Positions 1 through 9,355 of a stretch of 62,007 nucleotides of DNA are shown in pieces (within the stretch, counting starts at the first letter, position 1; each line of letters starts with the position of its first letter). The position numbers were made by a program, and so were the translations under genes. A model generated the notes under the pieces. It saw nothing but the letters and a program-made list of their open reading frames with translations. It ran no database searches and was not told where the DNA came from. The stretch is from Deltaproteobacteria bacterium (GTDB lineage: Bacteria > Desulfobacterota > Binatia > Binatales > Binataceae): positions 1-62,007 of the forward strand of contig DAHVFB010000008.1 in the NCBI GenBank assembly GCA_027317185.1, read 5' to 3'.

Positions 1-3
1 AAA

Positions 4-579
4 GTGCCGGCGCGGATCAGGGAGCGCTACGAACAGGAGATCGTTCCCACCCTTATGCGCGGGCTTAAAATTGAGAACCGCCTGCGGGTACCGCGGCTGG
101 CGAAGATCGTCATCAATATGGCGCTGGCCGAGGCTCGTGATAACGCGAAGGTGCTTGACGCGGCGGTGGAAGAATTACGTGCGGTTACGGGACAGAAACC
201 GGTAATTACTAAGGCTCGTAAGGCGATTTCAAATTTCAAGTTGCGCGAAGGGATGCCGATCGGCGTGATGGTCACGTTGCGGCGCGAGCGGATGTGGGAA
301 TTTTACGATCGGCTGGTGAATATCGCCCTGCCGCGCGTGCGTGATTTTCGCGGAATTTCGGACAAGTCCTTCGACGGGCGGGGTAATTACTCGTTGGGGC
401 TGCGGGAGCATACGATTTTCCCTGAAGTTAACCTCGACAAGGTTGAGAGCGTAAAGGGGATGACGATTTCCATTATCACCACTGCGCGCAGCGACTTCGA
501 AGGGATGACGCTGCTGCGGGCGCTTGGCATGCCATTTAGGGGCGCACAACCCGAGGCGCAGCTTCAGGCAGCAGGCTGA
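4..579 (+). CDS. rplE: 50S ribosomal protein L5 (uL5)
   Basis: Large-subunit protein that binds 5S rRNA and contacts the P-site tRNA and the small-subunit head. The reading frame matches L5 over its length, including the conserved VINMALAEA and [19 protein letters not shown] stretches and the C-terminal half with the [11 protein letters not shown] block. At 191 aa it is slightly longer than typical L5 (about 180), with an Ala/Gln-rich tail. The GTG at 4 is a plausible start, but the frame stays open to base 1 and no ribosome binding site is visible, so the true start may lie outside the window. It is the first visible gene of the spc operon; rplX would be expected upstream. Confidence 0.95.
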   Translation: MPARIRERYEQEIVPTLMRGLKIENRLRVPRLAKIVINMALAEARDNAKVLDAAVEELRAVTGQKPVITKARKAISNFKLREGMPIGVMVTLRRERMWEFYDRLVNIALPRVRDFRGISDKSFDGRGNYSLGLREHTIFPEVNLDKVESVKGMTISIITTARSDFEGMTLLRALGMPFRGAQPEAQLQAAG

Positions 580-626
580 TAAGGGCGCTGGACCAAAAGC
601 GCGAGACCATAGGAAAGATAAGTTCG

Positions 627-812
627 ATGGCGAAAACTTCGCTGATGATCAAGGCGCTACGCAAGCCGAAATTTGCGGTGCGGCAGCATAACCGATGCCC
701 CCGATGCGGGCGCGCAAGAGCGTTTTACCGGCGTTTCAAGTTATGTCGGCTGTGCTTGCGGCAGCTGGCGCTGCGCGGCGAGTTGCCCGGTGTCGTGAAA
801 GCCAGTTGGTAG
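627..812 (+). CDS. rpsN: 30S ribosomal protein S14, zinc-binding type (uS14)
   Basis: Short 61-residue S14, the type Z form that carries a zinc ribbon: Cys24, Cys27, Cys40 and Cys43 form the two CxxC pairs (CPRCGR and CRLC). It helps assemble the head of the 30S subunit. The C-terminus ends in the usual GVVKASW block. It sits between rplE and rpsH, the standard spc-operon position. The four-cysteine form is common in Gram-positives, deltaproteobacteria and thermophiles, whereas E. coli has the longer cysteine-free form. Confidence 0.96.
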   Translation: MAKTSLMIKALRKPKFAVRQHNRCPRCGRARAFYRRFKLCRLCLRQLALRGELPGVVKASW

Positions 813-885
813 ATTGACGATGAGACCTCGAGTCCATCGATAGTTCAGATGGGCCGTTAGATAACCCAGGCTAATCAGGGAAAAG

Positions 886-1293
886 ATGTCGCAGACTGAC
901 CCGATCGCAGAGATGCTCACACGGATTCGCAACGCGATCCATGCGCGCTACAACGAAGTTGAGCTATCGCATTCGCACTTGCGCGAGGCGATCGCGCGGG
1001 TGCTGGCCGCCGAAGGTTTTCTTCAGGCGGTGGACAGCGAAGGCGAAGGTTACAAGCGCAAACTGAAGCTACGGATAAGTTACGCCCAAAATCGCGAGAA
1101 GCGCGAGCCGGTAATCAGGGGCCTGCAGCGGGTCAGCAAGCCGAGTTTGCGGGTCTATTCGGGGGCGAGCAAGATGCCGCGAGCGGCGGGTGGCATGGGG
1201 ATGCATGTGGTCTCGACCCCGCTCGGCGTAATGACCGATCATGACGCACGCCATAAGAAGGTGGGCGGCGAAATCTTACTGAGAGTGTGGTAA
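886..1293 (+). CDS. rpsH: 30S ribosomal protein S8 (uS8)
   Basis: Primary 16S rRNA-binding protein (central domain) and, in enteric bacteria, translational repressor of the spc operon. The 135-residue product opens with MSQTDPIAEMLTRIRNA and ends with the conserved GGEILLRVW motif. The Ser-Thr-Pro-Leu-Gly-Val-Met-Thr block of the S8 C-terminal domain is present at about residues 109-117. The gene follows rpsN by 73 nt and precedes rplF by 22 nt. The ATG is supported by an upstream AGGGAAAAG stretch. Confidence 0.97.
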   Translation: MSQTDPIAEMLTRIRNAIHARYNEVELSHSHLREAIARVLAAEGFLQAVDSEGEGYKRKLKLRISYAQNREKREPVIRGLQRVSKPSLRVYSGASKMPRAAGGMGMHVVSTPLGVMTDHDARHKKVGGEILLRVW

Positions 1294-1315
1294 CGGCCTG
1301 GAGGCGGGAAGCAGG

Positions 1316-1867
1316 ATGTCGCGGATAGGAAAAATGCCGATCCCGCTCGAAAAGGGCGTAAAGACGGCGATAACCGATGGGATGCTCAGGGTCGAAGGAC
1401 CCAAGGGTAAGCTCGAGATGCGGATTCCCGAGGGCTTTACCCCAGAAGTTCAGGATTCCACGCTGATCATCAAGCGGCCGGGAGATACCGAGGCGCAGCG
1501 GGCAGTTCATGGGCTTACGCGCAAGCTGGCGGCCAATATGGTTTATGGCGTGAGCAAGGGCTTTTCCAGGGCGCTTGAGATCAATGGGGTTGGCTACCGG
1601 GCCGAGTTGAAGGGAAATCAGATTAATTTCAGCCTCGGCTACTCGCATCCGATCGTTTATCAGTTGCCGGCTGGAGTCACCGCGCGAGTTGAGCGCCAGG
1701 TGCTGGTCACCTTGGAAAGCGCTGACCGGCAGTTGGTGGGTACGGTGGCTGCTCAGATCCGGGAACTGAGGCCTCCCGAGCCGTACAAGGGCAAGGGAAT
1801 CAAGTACGCAAACGAAACTATTAAGCGCAAGGCCGGTAAAGCGGCGGCTGGCGCAAGCTCAAGCTGA
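1316..1867 (+). CDS. rplF: 50S ribosomal protein L6 (uL6)
   Basis: Large-subunit protein near the sarcin-ricin loop and factor-binding site. The 183-residue product shows the L6 start MSRIGKMPI, the central GVGYRAELKGN motif and the diagnostic C-terminal PPEPYKGKGIKYANE motif, followed by a basic Ala-rich tail. A GGAGGCGGGAAGCAGG stretch immediately upstream provides the ribosome binding site. It is in the expected order after rpsH and 11 nt before rplR. Confidence 0.97.
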   Translation: MSRIGKMPIPLEKGVKTAITDGMLRVEGPKGKLEMRIPEGFTPEVQDSTLIIKRPGDTEAQRAVHGLTRKLAANMVYGVSKGFSRALEINGVGYRAELKGNQINFSLGYSHPIVYQLPAGVTARVERQVLVTLESADRQLVGTVAAQIRELRPPEPYKGKGIKYANETIKRKAGKAAAGASSS

Positions 1868-1878
1868 CGGGATAGCCA

Positions 1879-2241
1879 ATGGCATTGGAGCGTTCGGAAA
1901 AACGGAATTTGCGGCGGCGCCGGGTGCGGCGTCAGGTTCGCGGCAGCGACGACCGGCCGCGCTTATCCGTCTATAGGTCGCTGCATCATATATACGTGCA
2001 GGTGATTTCAGACGAATCCGGCAAGACCCTGGTTTCGGCCGGCAGTACTACTGGAGAGCTGCGAGAAGCAGCCAAGGCCAAGCGTGGGGTCGAGACCGCA
2101 AAACTGGTCGGCCGGATGATCGCGGACCGGTGCAAGGAGAAAGGGATTGCGAAGGTTGTATTCGATCGCAATGGCTTTCTCTACCACGGCAGGATCAAGG
2201 CCCTGGCCGACGCCGCCCGCGAGGGCGGACTGCAGTTCTGA
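1879..2241 (+). CDS. rplR: 50S ribosomal protein L18 (uL18)
   Basis: 5S rRNA-binding protein of the central protuberance. The 120-residue length is typical, and the C-terminal block with [20 protein letters not shown] and REGGLQF is diagnostic. The N-terminus is strongly basic ([11 protein letters not shown]), as expected for the flexible rRNA-binding tail. It lies between rplF and rpsE. Confidence 0.96.
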   Translation: MALERSEKRNLRRRRVRRQVRGSDDRPRLSVYRSLHHIYVQVISDESGKTLVSAGSTTGELREAAKAKRGVETAKLVGRMIADRCKEKGIAKVVFDRNGFLYHGRIKALADAAREGGLQF

Positions 2242-2261
2242 CACAGGGCGTGGGTGTAAAG

Positions 2262-2768
2262 ATGGCGCAGCGAATTGACCCGCAAGGGCTCGAAATAAAA
2301 GAAAAGGTTGTGCATATCAACCGGGTCGCCAAAGTGGTCAAGGGCGGCCGCCGCTTCAGCTTCAGCGCGCTGGTGGTGGTTGGCGATCAGAACGGATTGG
2401 TGGGCTTCGGGTTGGGCAAGGCTAATGAGGTTCCCGAAGCTATTCGCAAAGGAGTTGAGCGGGCGAAGAAGAGCCTGATTAGGATTCCCCGGCGCGAAGG
2501 GACCATTCCTCATGCGGTGATCGGTCACTTCGGCGCCGGAAAAGTGATTCTCAGGCCGGCCTCGGAAGGCACCGGCGTTATCGCCGCCGGCGGCGTGCGC
2601 GCAGTGGTGGAATTGGCCGGCATCAGGAACATTCTGACCAAGCGCCTGGGATCGTCGAATCCGCACAACCTGGTGAAGGCTACGCTTGAGGCGTTATCCG
2701 CATTGATGAGTCCGGACGACATCGCGAAACTGCGTCATCGGCCGGCGGCGGAAATTGCCGCGGCTTAG
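2262..2768 (+). CDS. rpsE: 30S ribosomal protein S5 (uS5)
   Basis: Small-subunit protein involved in decoding fidelity and mRNA unwinding at the entry tunnel. The 168-residue product has the double-stranded-RNA-binding S5 domain ([19 protein letters not shown]) and the C-terminal S5 domain with [19 protein letters not shown]. The frame is open further upstream, across the end of rplR, but the conserved N-terminus [17 protein letters not shown] and the position just after the rplR stop favour the ATG at 2262. A GTG at 2250 is a possible alternative. Confidence 0.95.
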   Translation: MAQRIDPQGLEIKEKVVHINRVAKVVKGGRRFSFSALVVVGDQNGLVGFGLGKANEVPEAIRKGVERAKKSLIRIPRREGTIPHAVIGHFGAGKVILRPASEGTGVIAAGGVRAVVELAGIRNILTKRLGSSNPHNLVKATLEALSALMSPDDIAKLRHRPAAEIAAA

Positions 2769-2807
2769 TTGGCGGCGCAAGCACAAGCAGGAAGCATAAG
2801 CAGATCG

Positions 2808-2990
2808 ATGGCCGATATAATTAAAGTTAAACTGGTACACAGCCCGATCGGGACCAAGGCCCGGGTCAGGCAGACGATTAAGGGTCTCGGGCTGGGGAAA
2901 ATCGGCAGTGAGCGCCAGATCGAGCGTAGTGAAGCGATCGATGGAATGCTGCGCCGCGTGTCCCATCTGGTTGACGTGAAGACTACATAG
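2808..2990 (+). CDS. rpmD: 50S ribosomal protein L30 (uL30)
   Basis: Small (60 aa) large-subunit protein. The product MADIIKVKLVHSPIG continues into the conserved RQTIKGLGLGKIGS block, characteristic of L30. An upstream in-frame start at 2769 would add 13 poorly conserved residues, so the ATG at 2808 is preferred. It lies between rpsE and rplO, as in most bacterial spc operons. L30 is dispensable and absent in some phyla, so its presence is informative for lineage. Confidence 0.94.
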   Translation: MADIIKVKLVHSPIGTKARVRQTIKGLGLGKIGSERQIERSEAIDGMLRRVSHLVDVKTT

Positions 2991-3003
2991 GAAGGCTGAA
3001 TAG

Positions 3004-3465
3004 ATGGATCTTCGCGAATTGAAACCGTCCCCCGGTTCGACCAAGCGCCCGCGCCGCGTTGGGCGCGGTATCGGTTCCGGGACGGGCAAGACCGCTGGGC
3101 GGGGGCATAAGGGACGTGGCTCGCGATCGGGCGGAAATACGCCGCCGGGTTACGAGGGCGGCCAGATGCCGCTGCAACGGCGGGTGCCGAAGCGTGGATT
3201 TCGCCGGTTGCTGCGCAACTTGGCATTACGCGAACGGTTTGCCGAGGTGAACCTGTCCCGCCTGGTAAACTTCGCGGATGGCGATCAGGTCAATCCCGAC
3301 ACGCTGGCGCAGAGCGGCGTGATTCGCCCGGGCAAGCTTATCAAGGTTTTGGGTGGCGGCGAGTTGAAAGTGAAGTTGACGGTACGGGCGCATGCTTTTT
3401 CCGCGACGGCGCGCGAGAAAATTACTCAGGCGGGCGGAGTAGCGGAGCTGATCGAAGGCGCGTAG
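3004..3465 (+). CDS. rplO: 50S ribosomal protein L15 (uL15)
   Basis: Large-subunit assembly protein. The 153-residue product has the Gly/Arg-rich N-terminal half typical of L15 (RRVGRGIGSGTGKTAGRGHKG) and the GYEGGQMPLQRRVPKRGF signature, followed by the globular L15e/L18e-like domain. It starts 13 nt after rpmD and ends 6 nt before secY, so it is almost certainly cotranscribed with both. Confidence 0.97.
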   Translation: MDLRELKPSPGSTKRPRRVGRGIGSGTGKTAGRGHKGRGSRSGGNTPPGYEGGQMPLQRRVPKRGFRRLLRNLALRERFAEVNLSRLVNFADGDQVNPDTLAQSGVIRPGKLIKVLGGGELKVKLTVRAHAFSATAREKITQAGGVAELIEGA

Positions 3466-3471
3466 GACTGC

Positions 3472-4779
3472 ATGCTCGAAGGTTTTTCAAATGCATCGCG
3501 CATCCCGGAATTGCGCCGCCGACTGTTGTTCACAGCCGGTATGCTGGTTATTTACCGGCTCGGGGTTGCCGTCCCGACTCCGGGTATCGACGGGCAGGCG
3601 CTGTCGGCCTTTTTCGATGCTGCTTCGAGTACTTTGTTCGGCTGGGTGAATCTGTTTTCAGGCGGGGCGCTGTCGCGGTTTTCGGTTTTCGCCCTCGGCA
3701 TCATGCCGTACATTTCAGTCGCGATCATCCTCGATCTGCTCAAAGTGGCGTCACCTTATCTCGACGAGCTTTATAAAGAGGGCGAGGCCGGACGGCGTAA
3801 GATCACCCAGTACACGCGTTATCTGACCGTGGCTTTGGCGATTGTTCAAGGTTACATGATTGCTTTCTCGCTGGAGCACATTCAGGCTCACGGCGGGGGT
3901 TCGGTGGTTTATCATCCTGGGGTCGGCTTTCGTCTGATGACGGTGGCGACGGTGACCGCCGGCACGATGTTCCTGATGTGGATTGGCGAGCAGATCACTG
4001 AGCGCGGTATCGGCAACGGAATCTCGTTGATCATCATGGCGGGAATTGTGGCGCGGTTTCCGAGTGCAGTCGGCACCACTACGCAGTTCGTGCGCGAAGG
4101 CGAAATGAGCGTGTTCGTGCTGGTCATGATCGTCGCCCTCGTGCTCGCGGTTACGGCCGGAATTGTTTATGTCGAAACCGCGCAGCGGCGGCTGCCGGTG
4201 CAGTATGCCCGGCGAGTGGTAGGCAGGCGAGTCTATGGCGGCCAGAGCAGTCATCTACCGCTTAAGATCAACACCTCGGGGGTGATTCCGCCAATTTTTG
4301 CATCGTCGATTCTGGTGTTTCCCGCCACCGTGGCGACTTTTGTGCCGGGTTTGAAGGCTGCGGCCGCCTATTTGACCCCTGGCGGTCTGTATTACGATCT
4401 GGTTTATATCGCGCTGATAATTTTCTTCTGTTACTTCTATACGGCGGTAACTTTCAATCCGGTCGATGTCGCCGATAACCTGAAAAAGTACGGCGGATTT
4501 ATTCCTGGGATCAGGCCCGGGCGCTATACGGCCGAGTACATAGATCGCGTGCTTTCGCGGATCACGTTGGGCGGAGCGATCTATGTCAGCGCGGTGTGTA
4601 TCCTACCGACCCTCCTGATCCAGCGCTTTAACGTGCCGTTCTATTTCGGCGGTACGGCGCTCTTAATTGTGGTGGGGGTTGCGCTGGACACGGTTGCGCA
4701 AATCGAGACTCACCTATTGACGCGTAATTATGAAGGTTTTATGCGGCGTGGCAGAGTAAAATCTCGGAGAGGGGCCTGA
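3472..4779 (+). CDS. secY: Sec translocase channel subunit SecY
   Basis: Central pore-forming subunit of the SecYEG inner-membrane protein translocase. The 435-residue product has about ten hydrophobic segments; the first is at about residues 20-36. It carries the SecY signature with the YTRYLTVALAIVQG segment near residue 115, the GIGNGISLIIMAGI motif and the cytoplasmic C5/C6-loop region with GGFIPGIRPGRYTAEYID. It ends in a basic cytoplasmic tail (MRRGRVKSRRGA). It sits in the classic rplO-secY-adk arrangement with gaps of only a few bases on each side. Confidence 0.97.
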   Translation: MLEGFSNASRIPELRRRLLFTAGMLVIYRLGVAVPTPGIDGQALSAFFDAASSTLFGWVNLFSGGALSRFSVFALGIMPYISVAIILDLLKVASPYLDELYKEGEAGRRKITQYTRYLTVALAIVQGYMIAFSLEHIQAHGGGSVVYHPGVGFRLMTVATVTAGTMFLMWIGEQITERGIGNGISLIIMAGIVARFPSAVGTTTQFVREGEMSVFVLVMIVALVLAVTAGIVYVETAQRRLPVQYARRVVGRRVYGGQSSHLPLKINTSGVIPPIFASSILVFPATVATFVPGLKAAAAYLTPGGLYYDLVYIALIIFFCYFYTAVTFNPVDVADNLKKYGGFIPGIRPGRYTAEYIDRVLSRITLGGAIYVSAVCILPTLLIQRFNVPFYFGGTALLIVVGVALDTVAQIETHLLTRNYEGFMRRGRVKSRRGA

Positions 4780-4782
4780 GAG

Positions 4783-5451
4783 GTGCGATTGGTGCTGTTA
4801 GGTCCCCCGGGGGCCGGGAAGGGCACGCAGGCGCGATTGTTCCAGGACAAGCTGGGACTTCAACAGATTGCAAGCGGCGATCTGCTGCGCGCGGCAGTGA
4901 GAGATCGGACGCCGACCGGAATCGATGCCAAGCGCTACATGGATCGAGGAGCGCTGGTGCCTGATGAAGTCGTGTTGAAGCTGATAACTGAGCGGTTGGC
5001 GCAGACCGACGCGCAGCAGGGCTTTGTACTTGATGGGTTTCCACGTACCCGCGCGCAGGCTGAAGCCTTGAACCAGATGCTCGGGAGCGGTGGCGCTATC
5101 GATCGGGTGATTGCATTGATGGTTCCGGATGCGGAAGTTATCAAGCGGATTTCCGGAAGGCGCACGTGCCGTAACTGTGGCGCGATGTACCATATGGTCT
5201 TCGATCCTCCGCGCAACTTGAACCATTGCAACGAATGCAATGGCGAGCTTTACCAGCGCGACGACGATGCGGAGGACACAGTGCGCATGCGGCTGCAGGT
5301 CTACGCCGCCGAGACGCGTCCGCTGCTGGAATACTATGAGAGTCTGGGGGCTCTTTCGCGAATTGATGGAATTGGCCGTCCGGAGGAAGTGGAATCGCGG
5401 ATTTTGGCCGCGATCGGGCCGATCAACGCGGGCGTGAAGACTTGTGCGTAA
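4783..5451 (+). CDS. adk: Adenylate kinase, zinc-LID type
   Basis: Catalyses the reversible conversion of ATP and AMP into two ADP in the cytoplasm. The P-loop GPPGAGKGT is at residues 7-15 and the AMP-binding block DGFPRT at about 84-89. The LID carries four cysteines, Cys129, Cys132, Cys149 and Cys152, which in this family bind structural zinc. At 222 aa it is a normal long-form enzyme. It starts with GTG three bases after the secY stop, with GGAGAGGGGC at the end of secY acting as ribosome binding site, indicating tight coupling. Confidence 0.97.
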   Translation: MRLVLLGPPGAGKGTQARLFQDKLGLQQIASGDLLRAAVRDRTPTGIDAKRYMDRGALVPDEVVLKLITERLAQTDAQQGFVLDGFPRTRAQAEALNQMLGSGGAIDRVIALMVPDAEVIKRISGRRTCRNCGAMYHMVFDPPRNLNHCNECNGELYQRDDDAEDTVRMRLQVYAAETRPLLEYYESLGALSRIDGIGRPEEVESRILAAIGPINAGVKTCA

Positions 5452-5513
5452 TCGGATGTGCGTAATTTGCGCGCAAACCAATTGACTCGCGTTACTGGAC
5501 TGGCTGAAGCAAA

Positions 5514-6275
5514 ATGATCGTGATCAAAAGCCCGGAAGAGATAGCCGTGATGCGCAAGGCGAGCCGAATCGTGGCCGAAGTGCTCGACGAGGTGGCGATG
5601 GCGGTGCGGCCGGGGATCACGACTGACGAACTCGACCGGCTGGCTGAAAGATTGACGATCGAAAAGGGTGCCCGTACCGCGTTCAAGGGGTACAAGCCGC
5701 GCGATGTAGTGTACCCGAAGAACCTTTGCGTCTCGATCAACAATGAGATCGTCCACGGTATACCGTCAGGCCGGAAGCTTCGCAATGGCGATATCGTAGG
5801 GTTGGATTTCGGTGTGGTTTACAAGGGCTTTTATGGCGATGCGGCGCGCACGGTGCCGGTCGGACAGGCTTCCGAACGGGCGCATCGGCTGATGCGCGTG
5901 ACGCGTGAGGCGCTGTATGCCGGGATTGCACAGGCGCGGGTTGGCAATCGTGTCGGCGATATCGCCCGGGCGGTGCAAAAAGTGGCCGAAGAAGCGGGTT
6001 TTTCGGTGGTTGAGGAATTTGCTGGGCATGGAATCGGGCGTCGCCTGCATGAAGATCCGCAGGTGCCGAATTATTTTAAACCTGGAATGCCCAATCCCCG
6101 TTTGCAGGAGGGGATGGCGCTCGCGATTGAGCCGATGGTGAATGAAGGCACGGCGGATCTGGAAATTTTGGACGATGGCTGGACGGCAGTTACCGCCGAT
6201 GGCAAGCTGTCCGCCCATTTCGAGCATTCGATTGCAATTACCGCGAACGGACCGGAGATTTTGAGCGAGCTATAA
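5514..6275 (+). CDS. map: Type I methionine aminopeptidase
   Basis: Removes the initiator methionine from nascent proteins. The 253-residue product shows the pita-bread fold signature and the metal ligands: Asp in LDFGVVYKGFYGD (two Asp), His in GHGIGRRLHEDP, Glu in LAIEPMVNEG and the final Glu in HFEHSIAI. It is a short type Ia form without an N-terminal zinc or SH3 extension. It lies 62 nt after adk and its TAA stop abuts the infA ATG, so both are read from one transcript. Confidence 0.97.
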   Translation: MIVIKSPEEIAVMRKASRIVAEVLDEVAMAVRPGITTDELDRLAERLTIEKGARTAFKGYKPRDVVYPKNLCVSINNEIVHGIPSGRKLRNGDIVGLDFGVVYKGFYGDAARTVPVGQASERAHRLMRVTREALYAGIAQARVGNRVGDIARAVQKVAEEAGFSVVEEFAGHGIGRRLHEDPQVPNYFKPGMPNPRLQEGMALAIEPMVNEGTADLEILDDGWTAVTADGKLSAHFEHSIAITANGPEILSEL

Positions 6276-6494
6276 ATGTCGAAGAGCGACGCGATTGAAG
6301 TGCAGGGAACAGTGCTTGAGGCACTGCCGAACGCGATGTTTCGCGTGTCGCTGGATAATGGGCATCGCGTACTCGCTCATATTTCGGGCAAAATGCGGAT
6401 GCATTACATTAAAATTCTGCCCGGCGATAAGGTTACGGTCGAGCTTTCGCCTTATGACTTGAGTCGCGGCCGAATCACGTATCGGATGCGCTAA
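6276..6494 (+). CDS. infA: Translation initiation factor IF-1
   Basis: Small OB-fold initiation factor that occupies the ribosomal A site during initiation. The 72-residue length is exact for bacterial IF-1. The motifs [36 protein letters not shown] and GRITYR are all present. It starts directly at the map stop with no gap, indicating translational coupling. Confidence 0.97.
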   Translation: MSKSDAIEVQGTVLEALPNAMFRVSLDNGHRVLAHISGKMRMHYIKILPGDKVTVELSPYDLSRGRITYRMR

Positions 6495-6529
6495 AGACGA
6501 AGTCGGGAACCGACCGGGATGGAACAGAG

Positions 6530-6643
6530 ATGAAGGTCAGAGCCTCGGTTAAACGGATCTGCAAGAATTGCAAGGTGGTGCGCCGCGAAGGCGTCGTGCG
6601 TATCCTGTGCTCGAATCCGAGACACAAGCAACGCCAGGGCTGA
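6530..6643 (+). CDS. rpmJ: 50S ribosomal protein L36 (bL36), zinc-binding
   Basis: A 37-residue gene. The product [19 protein letters not shown] ends in HKQRQG and carries the zinc ligands Cys11, Cys14, Cys27 and His32 of the C+ paralogue. It is in the canonical infA-rpmJ-rpsM position. The ribosome binding region reads GGGATGGAACAGAG upstream of the ATG at 6530. Confidence 0.96.
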   Translation: MKVRASVKRICKNCKVVRREGVVRILCSNPRHKQRQG

Positions 6644-6687
6644 TTAAAGTCCTCGTGCAGGCAAGAGGATAACAAGAGGATAATTGG

Positions 6688-7071
6688 ATGGCGCGTGTTG
6701 CTGGAGTGGAACTTCCGCGAAACAAGCGGATGGAAATTGCGCTCACCTATATTTACGGGATCGGGCGCGCCTCTGCGCTCAAAATTCTGGATTCGGCCAA
6801 GGTTGATCCGGGCCGCAAAAGCGACGATTTGACGGCTGATGAACAGGTCAGAATCCGCCAGGTTCTCGATCAGGATTTTAAGGTCGAAGGTGACCTGCGG
6901 CGTGAGCTGCAGCAATCGATCAAACGGCTTATGGATTTGGGATGCTATCGCGGCATCCGGCATCGCCGTGGTCTACCGGCGCGCGGCCAGCGGACGCATA
7001 CCAACGCGCGCACCCGCAAGGGGCCGCGAAAGTTAGTGGCTGGAAAGAAAGCAGCGCCTCCAAGGGGCTGA
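6688..7071 (+). CDS. rpsM: 30S ribosomal protein S13 (uS13)
   Basis: Head protein of the 30S subunit that contacts the P-site tRNA and forms intersubunit bridges. The 127-residue product opens [14 protein letters not shown] and contains the S13 signature [13 protein letters not shown] and the C-terminal [15 protein letters not shown] motif, followed by a basic tail. An AAGAGGATAA stretch upstream serves as ribosome binding site. It begins the alpha-operon part of the cluster. Confidence 0.97.
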   Translation: MARVAGVELPRNKRMEIALTYIYGIGRASALKILDSAKVDPGRKSDDLTADEQVRIRQVLDQDFKVEGDLRRELQQSIKRLMDLGCYRGIRHRRGLPARGQRTHTNARTRKGPRKLVAGKKAAPPRG

Positions 7072-7114
7072 CCTGGCAGTTGAAGAACCATTGCGGGCAA
7101 GAGCGAATTAGATA

Positions 7115-7588
7115 ATGGCTGACGAGAGCAACGAAACCAAAGAACCGAAAGAATCGAAGGGTACGCGGAGCGCCAAATCGACCGGTAGCGCTGCGGCCGG
7201 AGCGGCCGCACCAGCCCCGCGCCGCCGGCGCACAAGGCGGAGCGTGCCGGAGGGTATCGCGCATATTCACGCGACCTTCAACAATACGATTGTCAGTATC
7301 ACCGATCCGCAGGGTATGGTGGTCGGATGGGCCAGCGCGGGCTCGGTCGGCTTTAAAGGATCGCGCAAGGGCACTCCGTTCGCAGCCCAGATGGCGGCGG
7401 AAGCGGCGGCGCGCAAGGTATCTGAAGTCGGGATGCGCACTGTGATCGCGTTCGTGAAAGGTCCCGGCGGCGGCCGCGAATCGGCGGTGCGCGCGCTGCA
7501 GGCGGCAGGCCTCAACGTGAGTTCAATCCGGGACGTAACCCCGATTCCGCACAACGGATGCCGCCCGCCCAAACGGCGCCGGGTCTGA
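7115..7588 (+). CDS. rpsK: 30S ribosomal protein S11 with N-terminal extension (uS11)
   Basis: Platform protein of the 30S subunit near the mRNA exit. The core from about residue 46 ([13 protein letters not shown]) to the C-terminus ([12 protein letters not shown]) is standard S11. The first 45 residues are a low-complexity extension: an acidic/Lys stretch ([12 protein letters not shown]), an Ala-rich linker and a basic patch (RRRRTRR). This makes the protein 157 aa instead of about 129. The ATG at 7115 is the only convincing start. Confidence 0.96.
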   Translation: MADESNETKEPKESKGTRSAKSTGSAAAGAAAPAPRRRRTRRSVPEGIAHIHATFNNTIVSITDPQGMVVGWASAGSVGFKGSRKGTPFAAQMAAEAAARKVSEVGMRTVIAFVKGPGGGRESAVRALQAAGLNVSSIRDVTPIPHNGCRPPKRRRV

Positions 7589-7610
7589 GCGGCGAAGGAC
7601 AAGAGCTAAA

Positions 7611-8237
7611 GTGGCAAGGAATATAGGTCCCGTATGCCGGTTGTGCCGGCGGGAAGGTCTCAAACTGTTTCTCAAGGGCGAGCGCTGCTATACCGACAAA
7701 TGCGGAATAGAACGGCGCAACTATCCACCCGGGGCACATGGCCAGGCGCGCACCCGGTTTTCCGAATACGCGATCCGTTTGCGTGAAAAGCAAAAGGTCA
7801 AGCGTATTTATAGAATGCTGGAGAAACAGTTCGCGGGCTATTTTAAGGAAGCCGAGCGGACGCCAGGGATCACCGGCGAAAATTTGCTGATTCTGCTGGA
7901 GCGGCGGCTCGATAATGTCGTGTATCGGTTGGGATTCGCGAGCTCGCTGGCGCAAGCCCGGCAGTTGATCCGCCATGGTCATCTTGAAATTGACGGCAAG
8001 CCGGTGACCATTCCATCGTATCTGGTCGCGGTTAACGAGGTGGTCAGCATCACGGAGAAGAGCCGCCAGAAAAAACCGATTGTCGAGGCGATTGAGCTTT
8101 CGCAACGGCGTGGACTGCCTGCGTGGATCGCCCTGGAGCGCGACCAGTTTCGCGGCTCGCTAAGGGCGCTGCCGACGCGGGCCGACCTAACGGTTCCAGT
8201 CAGTGAAAAGCTGATTGTCGAGCATTATTCAAGGTAA
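7611..8237 (+). CDS. rpsD: 30S ribosomal protein S4, zinc-type (uS4)
   Basis: Primary 16S rRNA-binding protein and assembly initiator. The 208-residue product starts at a GTG and carries four N-terminal cysteines (Cys9, Cys12, Cys26, Cys31), the zinc-binding form of S4. It is followed by the S4 RNA-binding domain with [20 protein letters not shown] and the conserved C-terminal LIVEHYSR. It sits between rpsK (22 nt gap) and rpoA. Confidence 0.97.
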   Translation: MARNIGPVCRLCRREGLKLFLKGERCYTDKCGIERRNYPPGAHGQARTRFSEYAIRLREKQKVKRIYRMLEKQFAGYFKEAERTPGITGENLLILLERRLDNVVYRLGFASSLAQARQLIRHGHLEIDGKPVTIPSYLVAVNEVVSITEKSRQKKPIVEAIELSQRRGLPAWIALERDQFRGSLRALPTRADLTVPVSEKLIVEHYSR

Positions 8238-8296
8238 TATGACTGGGAGTTGGACCAAAGCTGGATTGAAAAATTCGTTAAGAGCGACAAATAAAT

Positions 8297-9322
8297 ATGC
8301 AGACTGATTGGCGTGATTTGATCAAACCGAAGGCGGTCGAGTTCGACGAAAAAGAGGTTACCCAGGCCTATGGGCGCTTCTTCGCCGAACCTCTGGAGCG
8401 AGGGTACGGAATTACAATTGGCAATACGCTGCGCCGTGTCCTGCTGGCTTCATTGCCGGGGTTTGCGATCACCGCAGTCCGGATCAAGGGTGTGCTCCAT
8501 GAGTTCTCGACCTTGCCCGGAATCAAGGAAGATATCACCGATATCGTTCTGAACCTGAAGGAAGTCCGGCTACAGCTTCACGAGGGCGACGAGCTGACCG
8601 CGTCCCTGCAGGCCAAGGGCGAGGGCGTGGTTACTGCGCGCGATATAAGCGGCGGGCCGAATCTCGATATACTTACCCCTGACCAGCATATCGCGACCCT
8701 CGATAAGGGTGCCGAGTTGGACATGGAGTTGGTGGTCAGGCGCGGGCGCGGTTATGTGCCGGCGGAACGCGGCGCGGAAGAAGAGCCGATTGGCACGATT
8801 CGGCTTGATGCGATTTTTTCTCCGATTCGGAAAGTTAATTTCACGGTGACCAATGCTCGCGTCGGCCAACGTACCGACTACGATCGCCTGGCGCTGGAAA
8901 TTTGGACCGACGGATCGATTTCGCCTCGCGATGCGCTCACCTATGCGGCCAGAGTGGGACGGGACCAGATGTCGATCTTCGCCGGAATGGAAGAGGACGT
9001 CGAAGCGCCGCTGTTGCAGCCCGGCGACGAAAGCCGTCCGGCGCTCAACGAGTCGTTGTTCAAGCCGGTGGCCGAACTGCCGGTTTCGGTGCGAGCCTTC
9101 AACGGCTTGCAAAATGCGGATATCAAATATGTCGGCGAGTTGGTGCAGCGCAACGAGCAGGACATGCTGAAAATCAAAAATTTCGGCCGCAAGTCGCTCA
9201 ACGAGATCAAGGAAGTGCTGACGGACATGGGACTCTCGTTGGGGATGCGGCTTGATGGATTGCCCGCGCGAAGCGAGCTCGACCGGATGTGGGAGGAGCA
9301 GGAGCGGCGTGAATCGGCCTGA
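8297..9322 (+). CDS. rpoA: RNA polymerase alpha subunit
   Basis: Scaffold subunit of RNA polymerase; dimerises through its N-terminal domain and contacts activators and UP elements with its C-terminal domain. Residues about 1-235 form the alpha-NTD, with the RGYGITIGNTLRRVLLSS-like dimer motif. The alpha-CTD, with two helix-hairpin-helix elements, spans about 255-325 (NADIKYVGELVQ, LKIKNFGRKSLNEIKE). At 341 aa its length is normal. A linker of about 20 acidic residues separates the domains. Confidence 0.97.
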   Translation: MQTDWRDLIKPKAVEFDEKEVTQAYGRFFAEPLERGYGITIGNTLRRVLLASLPGFAITAVRIKGVLHEFSTLPGIKEDITDIVLNLKEVRLQLHEGDELTASLQAKGEGVVTARDISGGPNLDILTPDQHIATLDKGAELDMELVVRRGRGYVPAERGAEEEPIGTIRLDAIFSPIRKVNFTVTNARVGQRTDYDRLALEIWTDGSISPRDALTYAARVGRDQMSIFAGMEEDVEAPLLQPGDESRPALNESLFKPVAELPVSVRAFNGLQNADIKYVGELVQRNEQDMLKIKNFGRKSLNEIKEVLTDMGLSLGMRLDGLPARSELDRMWEEQERRESA

Positions 9323-9355
9323 GCGCCTGAATTCGCCAACCCGCCTGAATTAGCG

